A stretch of 64,000 nucleotides of DNA, taken from contig CM035361.1 in the NCBI GenBank assembly GCA_020137815.1, forward strand, positions 3,893,167 through 3,957,166, given 5' to 3'. Shown piece after piece: positions 12,401 to 23,266 of this stretch. This DNA comes from Hormiphora californensis. Taxonomy: Eukaryota; Ctenophora; Tentaculata; Cydippida; Pleurobrachiidae. Each line of letters begins with the position of its first letter. Position 1 is the stretch's first letter. The translations under genes and the position numbers were made by a program. The notes under the pieces were generated by a model. That model was not told the DNA's origin. It ran no database searches and saw only the letters and a list, made by a program, of their open reading frames with translations.

Positions 12401-12892
12401 GCACGACTGTTTTCCCCCAATATATGTGAGTTGGTATCACTTAAATTGTGTATACAGATTAAAAGTTAGTTTTATTTGTAAGACAATCCTATTTAATATC
12501 CTTCGGAATCAGCTACAATGTAATCCGTTGTTCTATATTTCAGCGGGAGGAATGGGCCCTATTAAAGAGTACCCCCGTCCCCACCGTCCCCATCGCCCCC
12601 ACCGCCCCCACCGCCCCCACCGCCCCCACCGCCCCCACCGCCCCCACCCCTATAGTTAACCCACCCCCTATTTCAGCGGGAGGAATGGGCCCTATTAAAG
12701 AGTACCCCCCCCCCCACCGCCTCCACCGCCCCCACCGCTCCCACCGCCCCACCCCCTATAGTTAACCCGCCCCCTATTTCAGCGGGAGGAATGGGTCCAA
12801 TCAAAGAATATTTTCAAAGGAAACTGTTCAGCTCCAGACAAGGTCCGCCCGCCTTTCACGTAGACGTTCGTGCCATACGGGCTGCTATCTAA
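3414..12892 (+). CDS. Leucine-rich-repeat protein (13 visible exons, 5' end missing)
   Basis: Exons: 3414-3492, 3785-3867, 4033-4124, 4229-4412, 4605-4704, 4908-5063, 9008-9119, 9296-9440, 9763-9870, 10486-10587, 11710-11883, 12110-12230 and 12783-12892 (stop TAA). All have GT-AG borders and matching phases, giving 521 residues. The protein is almost wholly LRRs of about 23 residues with the short pattern L-x-x-L-x-x-N-x-(I/L)-x-x-(L/I)-P (for example LKTLNLDGNLLTELPDFL, LSILDLTGNQFREIP). It ends in a non-LRR tail, GGMGPIKEYFQRKLFSS... to AIRAAI. It resembles SHOC2/LRRC-type scaffold proteins, but no second domain shows the exact family. There is no signal peptide or membrane segment in the visible part. 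The first exon begins in phase 0 within an LRR, so upstream coding exons exist but were not found between 2507 and 3413. Exon 2 carries extra residues (GRVFEHGT) before its LRR core. Confidence 0.85.
4135..4228 (+). repeat. Copies of intronic repeat TTAAAGTAACAATCTCTCCTGC
   Basis: A unit near CCCCTAG.TTAAAGTAACA followed by ATCTCTCCTGCTCTC occurs twice here around a CT run. It supplies the pyrimidine tract for the acceptor at 4229. The same unit occurs at 19708-19758, directly beside a PI-PLC splice donor, and twice at 21635-21700. Confidence 0.6.
5745..8264. mobile_element. piggyBac-like non-autonomous element (TTAA duplication)
   Basis: Ends are CCCATTAGTGCCC on the left and CACTAATGGG on the right. 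Each abuts TTAA (5741-5744 and 8265-8268), the target duplication of piggyBac transposons. Length is 2520 bases with no transposase ORF. Both halves contain repeated copies of GTTGCGTTTTCGCAAC or its inverse (about 5880, 6048, 6188, 6323, 7584, 7736, 7897, 8233), likely transposase-binding or internal repeat sites. The centre is a degenerate minisatellite. Confidence 0.7.
6600..7480. repeat. Degenerate GC-rich minisatellite inside the piggyBac-like element
   Basis: Units near CTCCCTGAGTCGTCCCAGG are arranged in a higher-order period of about 170-190 bases; blocks at about 6950, 7140 and 7320 share TCCTCCCACGCTCCCCTGGG. ORFs here (MRPGCPLSRPETS...) are products of the repeat. No coding function is supported. 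Confidence 0.75.
9520..9574. repeat. Perfect hairpin, ATAGACACCTGGCGCGACC
   Basis: GTGACATAGACACCTGGCGC is followed after a short loop by the inverse. A related hairpin lies at 10621-10664 in the next intron but one (GGTAACATAGACACCTG and inverse). These look like two copies of a tiny palindromic MITE within LRR gene introns. Confidence 0.7.
10621..10664. repeat. Second copy of the ATAGACACCTG hairpin
   Basis: TTGGTAACATAGACACCTG, a short GC centre, then CAGGTGTCTATGTTACCAA. It is shorter than the copy at 9520 and has the same core, in LRR intron 10 just after the donor of exon 10. Confidence 0.7.
10976..11480. repeat. ACAGACAT octamer array interrupted by an insertion
   Basis: Perfect and near-perfect ACAGACAT units run from 10976 to 11135 and resume at 11399 to about 11478. 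The 263-base block between them is a transposon (next entry). The array is intronic. Confidence 0.9.
11136..11398. mobile_element. 263-bp TA-flanked MITE, family C
   Basis: Ends are AAGTCGGATTTTTTGAAACT and its inverse, flanked by TA (11134-11135, 11399-11400). Because the target is an octamer array, the empty site can be read from the flanks: removing the element and one TA restores the ACAGACAT register. A second copy of the same element, expanded by two nested insertions, spans 35706-37922. Confidence 0.85.
12261..12418. repeat. MITE family B, best copy
   Basis: Starts GGGGGAAAACAGTCTTGCCT and ends AGGCACGACTGTTTTCCCCC. Inside, CTGAATCTCAGGATC and its inverse frame a CGGCTATT...AATAGCGG core. 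It is in LRR intron 12, 30 bases past the donor. Confidence 0.75.
12541..12782 (+). repeat. Two upstream copies of the last LRR exon's acceptor and start
   Basis: The true exon begins at 12783 after CCCCTATTTCAG. Two extra copies of TATTTCAG plus GGGAGGAATGGGCCCTATTA occur at about 12544 and 12677, each followed by CCNCACCG-rich runs. Both copied acceptors keep the correct phase. Use of the first would replace the normal tail by GGMGPIKEYP followed by repeated PHR units and a stop near 12658. Confidence 0.85.
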
Positions 12893-13580
12893 TATTGCAT
12901 GTGCCATTTACCCCGCCCCCTTCAAATACAAGCTGCCATCTACCCCTTCTAAACCCATTCTAACACACATGGGCAATATAAAAATTGAAGCTTGTGGAGC
13001 CACCTAAACACTTTTACCAAGTTTTGATATAGAGTTGGTATGAAATGTGTGTATTGTACAGTATATTGTCGAGAAATAGAGTCCTTACCAATATATTGCC
13101 AACGAGTATAAAAGTAAAGTGGATACTAAAAGCTGCTCTCGTTAATATAATACCACCCTGTCAGAGCATATTGGCCTGACAGATACCCAGGCACCAACTG
13201 CAGTGGTCATTTCAAGAGTTTTATTATAAAGAAGTTGAGTGCAATTAAAACAAGTCTTTCAACTGTGAAAATTGTGAAATAACATTTTGTAGAGAATTGA
13301 AACAAAGCGTTTTTAATATCACTAGGTTAAATACCTCTCACTATCAGACATTTCTCGGCCTGACAGACCTCACACGAAGCTGATCTGAACACCGCCCTTT
13401 ACAAAGTCCTGAATAGCGCCCCTTGACAAGTGATCAAGCACATGTTTAACTCATGTCACCAGCTGCGGGTGTTTATGCGTTCAATATCTTTCTTCCTTGT
13501 CATATTAAACACATCTTCCAAATGTGATTTGTTTTAAAACAGGCACTCTCCTTTATTTCTAGTCCTTTATTTCTTGTCCT
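12893..13580. other. Intergenic stretch between convergent LRR and PI-PLC genes
   Basis: About 690 bases between two converging stop codons. I see no ORF, repeat family or clear polyadenylation cluster beyond A/T-rich segments. Both 3' UTRs probably lie here. Confidence 0.5.
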
Positions 13581-14695
13581 TTATTTCTTGTCTTTCGTCT
13601 TGAAGGGAAATCTTGTTGTGTGATGTGCTTGGGATACACTCATTTCTAAATCGCCCTGAAAATAAATAAAAATAAAAATTACACTGTCCTCCATTTCTCC
13701 TCATTAATCTCGAATGATTAATTGATCAATTAGCCAATTAACATATTGCCAAATAATCAAATATTTACCTGTTCCTTTACAACAAAGTGTTCCAGATTTA
13801 GACGGTTTATCTTCTTAGCCAGGGACACAGTCTCGATACCAGTGTAGTCTGTAGATACAATATTCACAGTCCTGTCACTGCAATAGAGTTGCTATTAATA
13901 ACCTGGATTCACTTTGGAACAGGGTTCAGTTACGGCTGATATTTCAGATACATTTTCAGGGAATAGCCAAGAATAACACTAAAATATCTACTCAGGTAAA
14001 TAGCCATTAGCTGTGACTTTCGAACCTGAGGTTCAGGCCCAACTGTTTCCCCCAATAGTAACCTGAATCACTTTGAAAACTACGCACAAAACAGATTGTC
14101 GCGACAATCTGTTATGTCGTTATATTGTTTTCTCCGAAAGCCTAGTTCCTGAAAACCTTTGTTTTTTGCAAAGGGTTTATAAATCTTGAGCTTGAACTGC
14201 GTTCTCTAAAGTAAGAAGAGGGAAATTACTAGCTTTTATAGTTTAAGTCATGTCGTTAAAATGATGTATTTCTCAGTCTCGTACTAATTCTCTCCCACTG
14301 GGAGGGAAGTATGAAGCACTGCAATGACTCCCAGTCCCGATTGTAACACGTCTCGCCGTATAAAGTACTTAAACATCCTTCTACTTCAAGTCTCGAGCGA
14401 TTTCATTCGTCCTCAGAATCATTTATAGGAGTTAAACTGTTAAATGTTTAATTGGAGCCTCACGTTTCTAAAAAAATGCTTCTTTTAAACTTTCAACTAT
14501 AAGTTCGCAAATCTGCGAATCGGAATTATAACACCGTAGAATAATGTTAATGGAAATACACACAGTCTTAATATCCTATTGTATTGTTCATATTCTCATT
14601 TTATTTAGGTGATTCAGTATATGTTGTCCTTGGACGACGGAAAGTATATGTAATCGTTCCCTTATTCGATGCTATGTTGCCATGCGTTCTTTCTT

Positions 14696-14745
<50 letters not shown>

Positions 14746-14845
14746 CTCTCTCTCTATCTCTCTCTCTCTCTCTCTTTCCTCTTCTCCTCTCTCCTCTCTC
14801 TCTCTCTCTCTACTCTCTCTCTCCTCGCTCTCTCCTCTCTCTCTC

Positions 14846-14932
<87 letters not shown>

Positions 14933-17900
14933 CTAAGTTTCCTCTCTTTTGTATACAACAAAGATTACCGTCAACAACAACTTAATTCAGCTATTGTCGT
15001 TGCCTATTCATTCTCTTATAGAACCTACATGTTCCTAAGAAAAGCTGCTGAGTATATAAGTGGCCAAGGCCGGGTATATAATGGCCAAGAATAGCTCAGG
15101 GGTAAATAGCTGTGACAGTTTTCCCCTATTACAGGTTTATTTATTGTGAAGTGTCTGCACTTATTTATATTCAGGCCGATGTTGGCCGCCACCCCCCCCC
15201 CCCCCCCCCCCCCCCCGTTTTCCCCTATTAACAATCGTGTGATTGTATATAGCAACGAGCTTTCGCCAATATAGGATTCAAGCACAATGCTCCATGGATT
15301 TACGAATGTGGAGCTCCATATTTATATAAAATCCGCAGCGTTTACGAATTCAGTCACATTTCGACAAATTTCCCTAAATTTATATCACTTTTATGCATTG
15401 TGAGTTTAGTAACTATAATTTTCGGGGAGAAAACTTACTATTTTTGTTGGAGATATTTAGCAAGTTTTATGTTTTCATCCAGGGTATCTTCGCATTCTTC
15501 TGCGGCAAGGTCGAAACAGAGGCCTTTCGTCACAGTCGCAGAATACCAGTCTGAAAGGATCTTGTTATGTTCTAACCCTCCTTTACATTTGTAAAAATAC
15601 AGTCTAGCTAGGCAAAGGATCAGGTTTTAAATGAGAGATTACTGATCGCGGAAATATAGTAGTCCCCAAAGGTGCTCGATTTAAAAAAGGGTTTTGTATA
15701 CAGTTGTATTTATATTTTCAGGCGATATATTAAGGGTCACCACACACCAACGTTAAAATTAAAATTAAAATTTGACGTTTTTGGTCATAACTCTGCCATT
15801 TCTTGGCAAAATTGCTTCATATTGGGCTGGTTGGAAAGAGGGCATCGAGCCCGTTCTGAAGAGCTCAAGAAACTTAAAATCGGCGCAAAGTGCGCGGCGT
15901 TAAGGCGCATAATGTGCGCGTTAAAATTTTAAAATTTTAACGCACACATTTTTCACTGTAACGCCGCGCACTTTGCGCGGATTTCAAGTTTCTTGGGCTG
16001 TCCAGAACGGGCTCGATGCCCTCTTTTCAACAAGCCTAAAATGAAGCAATTTTACCAAGAAATGGCAGAGTTATGACCAAAAACGTCAAATTTTAATTTT
16101 AATTTTAACGTTGGTGTGTGGTGACCCTAATATTGCATTCCAGCATATATAGAAAATGACTCCTGTTTTTATCGAACCCCACAATTTGCAATCCTTGATC
16201 CTTTACTGTACGGCGGCGCCATACCCCATTTGATTCTCAGTGCACTCAGATGGGATCGGCGGCGCCAGACAAATCCTTTATAATTATACCTGACTGTGTT
16301 AGAACCCACGGATATTTGGTTAGTGTTTTATTATTTGCATCAAAGAACTCTTTAGACCCATCCCCGAAATCACAGGACAGCCCATAGTGATCCTTGGTTT
16401 TGTACCACGTCTCAAGATGAACCAGAGGTCGGACAAATCTCAACACTTTCCTAAAAATCAACCAATTGGTTAATAATTAGTGAGGTAATTAATCACTGCA
16501 CTGGCAAGTGCCCCGTGGCCTTAGGAGGGGTCTGGGGCACAGCCCCCAGCATTAAAAATGCCCCCAGTAATAACAAATCATGACTCTGAAACAATTAAGT
16601 CCGGCGCGAGATTAAAGATAATACGAATTGAGTTTCTCCTTAAATTCTTACTTGGATTTCTTGGTGGAGTGAGTTGCGGCTGCTTTCCATAGATCCCTGT
16701 GCAGGTAGAAGAAGATTCTTCTGTCTCCGATTAAAGCCGTTGCAATTATGGGATCCAGCATGTAGTTTAGACTCCTATAATATATACAGGGTGGGTCAAA
16801 ATTATAATTCTCTGACAGTGGGGTTTCCATGGTTTCCATGGTTAACTCTGCTGTCAGAGCATTGGAAACCATGGTTTCCAATGCTCTGACAGCAGAGTTT
16901 CCATGGTTTTCTATTTCCATTACCGGAAGCAGATTCTACTATTTCTATTGTATCATGGTTCATGGAGATATATTCACAAGCATCAGTATATTGTACTTTG
17001 TATCGAGAGAGAACATGTATCATCTCTTTTCATGTGCATTATTACTGATCCCGCCTGGAGCTATATATAATAGGTGGGCAAATATACACCAAATACACAT
17101 TACACACCAGTTAAAATTTTCCACGACTGTCCATGTCAGGTCATTGGCCTGACGTCCTGACCCTATTATATTCTCATTTCTATTGCGAAAACTGCGGTCA
17201 GAGCATTGGAGGAAAACAGTCGTGCCTGAATCTCAGGTTCAGGTCACGGCTAGCCCTCAGATCTGATATGAGCTAATGTCTCAGGGGTAAATATCCGTGA
17301 CTTTAACCTGAGATTCAGACACGCCTATTGGCCTGACAGCTCCGCGATGAGATAATATGTTTGTGGAGTTGTTTTTAAAACTTTAATAATTAGACCACGT
17401 GCTAGTAACACGTTACACAATTATCATGTCATATTGTCATGTGCTGTCTTGCACTTGGCGGCCACTACAAGATATGAGAGAAATATAATGTCTTTGATCT
17501 TCGATCAGTTGTTTATAAAACATATTTTTTAGCAAGTTAATTATTTTCAGCCGCTTTAATACCAATTTTTAGCCTACATAATACTACCTGCAGTTGATAA
17601 TTGTTAGGACGTTTGATTATATTTATTAGGTTTCATCTTACAGTATAATTGGAGACTGCTGTTGTACATACTACTGTATAAGAATGATGACGTCATGACG
17701 TCATGTTATTCTGATGACGTTATATCTCCGTGAATATCAAAACTAAAGTTACTTCTTCATTTTCAAGTATGATCCAATTCTCATCGAAGCTCTAATTCTG
17801 CCGTCTTGGTCTTCGATCCTGCTTTGTTCCCTATAATTGAGCAATGAGCCAGCCTTTTATTTAACATATCTCTGCATCCCAAGTCACAGTACTGACTGTC

Positions 17901-20900
17901 ACACGCATATTCTTTTGTTCATGCAATTTGCCGAAACAATGGAGTCATTAATGTACCAAAGGCGATATTTCGTGCGTCGAGGTGATCAGTAATTAACGAA
18001 AATATGTCACAATTATTTCGATTCTGATTTTCCCTATTCAATTCTTGCTCAAATCTCATAATTCAGAGTAAGCAATTGGACATAAAATTGATGGTAAATA
18101 TCAGGAAACGACCGAACCGGGTTTTTTTCCACCGAACCGAACCGAACCGAATTTGAAAAACTTTTTTACCGAACCGAACCGAACCGAACCGAACCGAATT
18201 TCGGTAACCGAACCGAACCGAACCATACAAAAATTTTTCTAAATAAATGTTTCTCTAAAAAGTCATGGAGAGCACCGATCAAGGTATTGAGAATCATTCT
18301 CTGAAATTTTGTTAAAAAATGTTTGAAAAAATTTCAAAGTCAATTTTGTGAAAAAATTTTCAAAGTCAATTTTATCGTAAATTTTCTATGTCAATTTTTG
18401 CGTACGAATCGTGTTTCGAATCGGCAATGCTATACGGGAATAGTATTGCTAATTAGCAGGATTAAACGAACCATGAATCGTGTCTCTCTAAATTTCCTAA
18501 TTAGATTTGATGGGGGATCACGTATCAGCACAATCCATCTCGGACCCACTAATTACCAACATCACTCCCGTTTAGCATTGTCGATTAGAAACACGATTCG
18601 TATACCATAATTTACTTAAAATATTTTTCACAAAAAAAAATTTTACAAAATTTCAGGTAATGATTCTCAATACCTTGATCGATGCTCTCCATGAATTTTT
18701 AGAGAAACATTTAATTTTGTGAAAAAACTTTGTAAAATATTTCAAAGTCAATTTCGGAAAAAAAATCTATGTCAATTTTGCCGTACGAATCGTGTTGCGA
18801 ATCGGTGATGCTATGCGGCAGTGCTATCACTAATTAGCAGGATTTATTGAAACATGAATCGTTTCCCCTAAACTTCCTAATTAGATTTGATGGGGGATCA
18901 CGTATCAGCATAATCCATCTCGGACCCACTAATTAGCAACATCACTCCCGCTTAGCAATACCGATTCGAAACACGATTCGTACGCAAAAATTGACATAGA
19001 AAATTTTCCATAAAATTGACTTTGAAATATTTTCCAAACTTTTTTACAAAATTTCAGAGAATGATTGTTAACACTTTGATCGGTGCTCTCAATGAATTTT
19101 TTGAAAAAAAAAGTTTCTGAATTTGTTGACCCTCTCATGAGGACACGATTCGACGGGAAGTCAGGTATCAAATCAATCCATATCGAACCCGCTAACTAGC
19201 GAAATCATTTCCACATAGCACCACCGATTCGAAATAGGGTTAATACGGCGAAATTGACATTGAAATCCATACAATTTTCGTGAAATAATTGAAAAATTTT
19301 GCATGAAAAAGCCCGATTTCTGGGCATTTTTTGACCAAAAAATTCGGTGGTTCGGCCAAAATTTCCTACCGAACCGAACCGAACCGAACCGCCGAAAAAA
19401 CACCGAATTTCCGAACCGAACCGAACCGAACCGAATATTCGGTCGCTTCCTGGTAAATATCAACAAATTTCCCTCTTGACCACTGATTACTATTTGCAGT
19501 GGTAAAGAGGGAAATTTATTTGGTATAATTTATGCCAAATCAATGATTAGCTTTACAATGTAACATAATTATGTTTTCCAATTAATGCATTCTACTCTGA
19601 TTGCCCTCCGGCCTCCAGTGGCAGCATCAGCTACAAATATTAATATTATGTTGCACCTGAGAGATCTGGACAGGACACAATTGTTTGGATATAATTCATA
19701 TGATTATCTCTCCTGCTCTCTCCTAGTAAAAGTAACTATCTCTCCTGCTCTTACCTCACTCCAAGTTGAGTATCAATGTTTTCCAGGATAGATCGAGCCA
19801 GCAAAACCTTTTCAGTTTCATCCCCCGTCTTATGATCCTTGATTCGTATAACGAACACCTCTTTTTTGTTCTCCTCCGCAAACCTATATATTGGAACATT
19901 AATGTGAGACATTATAAGTGCAATAAACCCAACCTCATGGTAAAATATAATATTATATATTATATATATAATATTATATAATACACCTCGTTTGACCCTC
20001 TCTCTTTCTCCGTGAGTGTGAACAAAACAATTATATATGCATTACATTGAGGGCATGTAACTTGTTATGTGCGGGGCGGCCGAAACACAGACTAGCCAGG
20101 CAACATGTAACTATATCGAGGGTAAAGCTTTATAACTCTATATAATATATGATAGTTATACTCTTTGAAACTCTGTTTTGTCTCTTTCAGAATTAGAGAT
20201 TGAAAGGTTTTATGCAGTGTAGATCGTCACGCTGTGTAGAAGCTGTGTTGAAGCTGTAGTGTAGAATGTAGAACGTTGTATGGAACGAATGATTTTGTGC
20301 CGCAATGTGTGATATGTATTTCGTGAAAAGAGACAACAGCTGCTGTTTGGTTTATTAATGGGAGTGCTTCTTCATATGAATGAGTTCTGACTTTTTAGAA
20401 TTAAAATTCATGAGTTGAATACATTCACAATTGTGTTTTCAGCAATATTTTTGACATGTGATATAATGTCACGGTTAAATTTAGTCTTTTATAGAAGCTA
20501 ACCCCATCGTTATGACGTTGAGAAAGTCTGATACCGCTCTATGAGCTGGGACTAAAGGACTGCTTCACCGCTATTATATGATAATAGTAATGATCCTGGG
20601 ATCTAGCTATGTGAAATGTCTTGGCAATTATATAACTCAAGAGATCTACTATAACATAGTAGCTAATGGTAATTAGCTACTAGTGCAGCTGAAGTTCTGC
20701 ACTGTCAGATCAGCATATATTGGCAGGCATGACAGGTTCACTTACCGTTTTATAGTTCCCAGCACAGTGCCCAGAGGTTGCCCGTATGCACACAGTACAC
20801 CATTACAGTGTGCTGTTACTGCACTATCTGCTAACTGCTTTCCTGTTTTATACGCCACATCGAAATCAAATGCTCTTATACCTGCAGGTATATTAGCAGT

Positions 20901-23142
20901 TAGATAAAATAATAGCATGAATCTGATCACACCCCGTGCCTGAACAAAGTTTAACCTCGGATGAAAAATGTCCCCTAAGCGGACTTCACTAGGGTATTCA
21001 GATAGGTATTTGGAGTGGAAAAATATGATATCAGGGATAAGGAGGAAAATATCTGGTGAATTCCGGGCTCGAATCTATACAACCAATTTGGGTTTCAAGT
21101 CTATTGCCCTGGCAATGAAATAATAGTTTTATGTAGTTTATCATTTTAAATGTTTGTTGAAAATAGCACCATATCCCTTATAAAAGTTTAAACTGCTAAT
21201 TAAAACTTAAAACAGAATAATTGCTGTTCTTCCCTATACATATTGAACATAATATGCTAAGCTATTATGACATATCTTGCAGTCTCTCTATACGATCTAG
21301 ACAGGACGAGTTAAAAGCAATTTGATCTGAGTATATTGAAATGGCCATGGGCATAATTATGTATATTTTATAATAATACAACTTAATGTAATATGGGAGC
21401 ATATATAGGTACCACATCCCATCCGTCTGTCGTCATGATATTATTGGTGTCATCACATATTGATATAGCACTATCATGATTCACACAAGGGCCATGTGCT
21501 TGCTTTGCTTGCTATTATTGTGTCATATGAAACTTATCTGTTTTCTACACTTGATCTGTACATGATAAATATGCGTTATACACAACTAATTTATGCAATC
21601 ATATCACTATGAAAGACAACTACTGTCACTAATCTTCCCCTATAGTTAAAGTAACAATCTCTCTTGCTCTCCCCTAGTTAAAGTAACAATCTCTCCTTTA
21701 CTAATGTCACAGATATCTATATCAGTGTTATACCATTTATAGTTGTTTATAGTCGGCTGCATCCATCACTAGAGCTGTTATACGTGTAATGATATATAAC
21801 GTGTTCTGAGACTGGTTAAAGATATTATACGCATTTATACGGCTATGTACTACAGTCGGACCCCGATTTAGTGGCATCCTCGGGGGAAAAAATCCTGCCA
21901 CTAAATCGGGGTGCCACTAAATCGGGGTCCGACTGTACCATATACCTATTATAAAGAACCATTATATTCATTACCATTATATCCATTACCATATTATAAT
22001 ACATACCTATATCAAGTTGTTGCTGAATAGAAAGCTCCTGGTTGGCGGATCTGCAATCTGGTGATGGGAGGTTGAGGAATCCCAACTTTAACTCTGATTC
22101 AATCGCACCACTATTGTGAGAACCTGGAGGAATTGAGACTCAAGTTATAACGCATTTTACATAACTGAAAAGTCGGTAGTATGGTAGTTAAGGTCGTGCG
22201 CACTTTTTGGCGCCATTTGGCGCCAAATTGGCGCCATTTTGGCGCCACGTGGCGCCACGTGGCGATATTTTAGCGCCAAATGGCGCCAAAATTTGGCGAC
22301 TGCGCACAACCGCCAATTTGGCGCCAAAATGGCGCCAAGTTGGCGATTTTTTGGGTAAAAGGGTCATGACCCTAAGTGACCAATTTTTGGCGCCAATTTT
22401 CGATTTTTTGGCGCCAAAAACCATTATTGGCGCCAAATATTATCGCCAATAAAAAATACCGGCGCCAAAACGCGATTTGGCGCCGGTTTTTTTGGCGCCA
22501 AAGCTCTTTTTGGCGCCGGCTTTTGGCGGTTCACTTGGGTGAACCCTAAAAAATTGGCGCCAATTCTGAAATTGGCGCCACCCATCCTCGACCCTAAGTT
22601 TTGGCGCCAACTCTGGCGAAAGTTGGCGCCAACTGTTGGCGCCAATTTGTTGAATATTTAGGGTCATAGGATGGAAAATTGGCGCCAATTATTAGCGCCA
22701 ACTTTAAAATTTCGGCTAACTAACCCTTGAGCGCTAGTTGTTAGCGCCACTTTTTGGCGCCAATTTATTAGCGCCAATTATTGGCGCCAAAAAAACAAAA
22801 CATTCAGTTTCTGTCTAGCGCCGTGACCCCATCTGAGCGCACTGTCAGGATCTGTCAGAGCTGTCACAATGTCTGACCCCGAAACTCGTCACACCATCTT
22901 TCCAGTTATAACTGGGCCCTTCAAACGTGGAGGAATGCCATTTAACATTAGGTACTGGCTGTAATTTAGGTACATTATTGAAAATTAAGATACGGAGTGT
23001 CAAGTAACCGATCTTAGGGACAAGAAAGCCTGTTGGTTGGACCCTGCATGTTAGACGTTAGTCGAACCCCGTTGGCTGTACCTCCGTTGATCTTAATCTC
23101 TATCTTTCTCTCTGTCCCTCTCTCTGCCTCTCTGTCTCTCTT

Positions 23143-23222
<80 letters not shown>

Positions 23223-23235
23223 CCTCTCTCTGTCC

Positions 23236-23266
<31 letters not shown>

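Noticed and set aside
18323-18610. 95-residue plus-strand ORF (MKKFQSQFCEKIFKVNF...)
   Set aside because: Lies in internal repeats of the hAT-like element and repeats with damage at 18740 and 18960.
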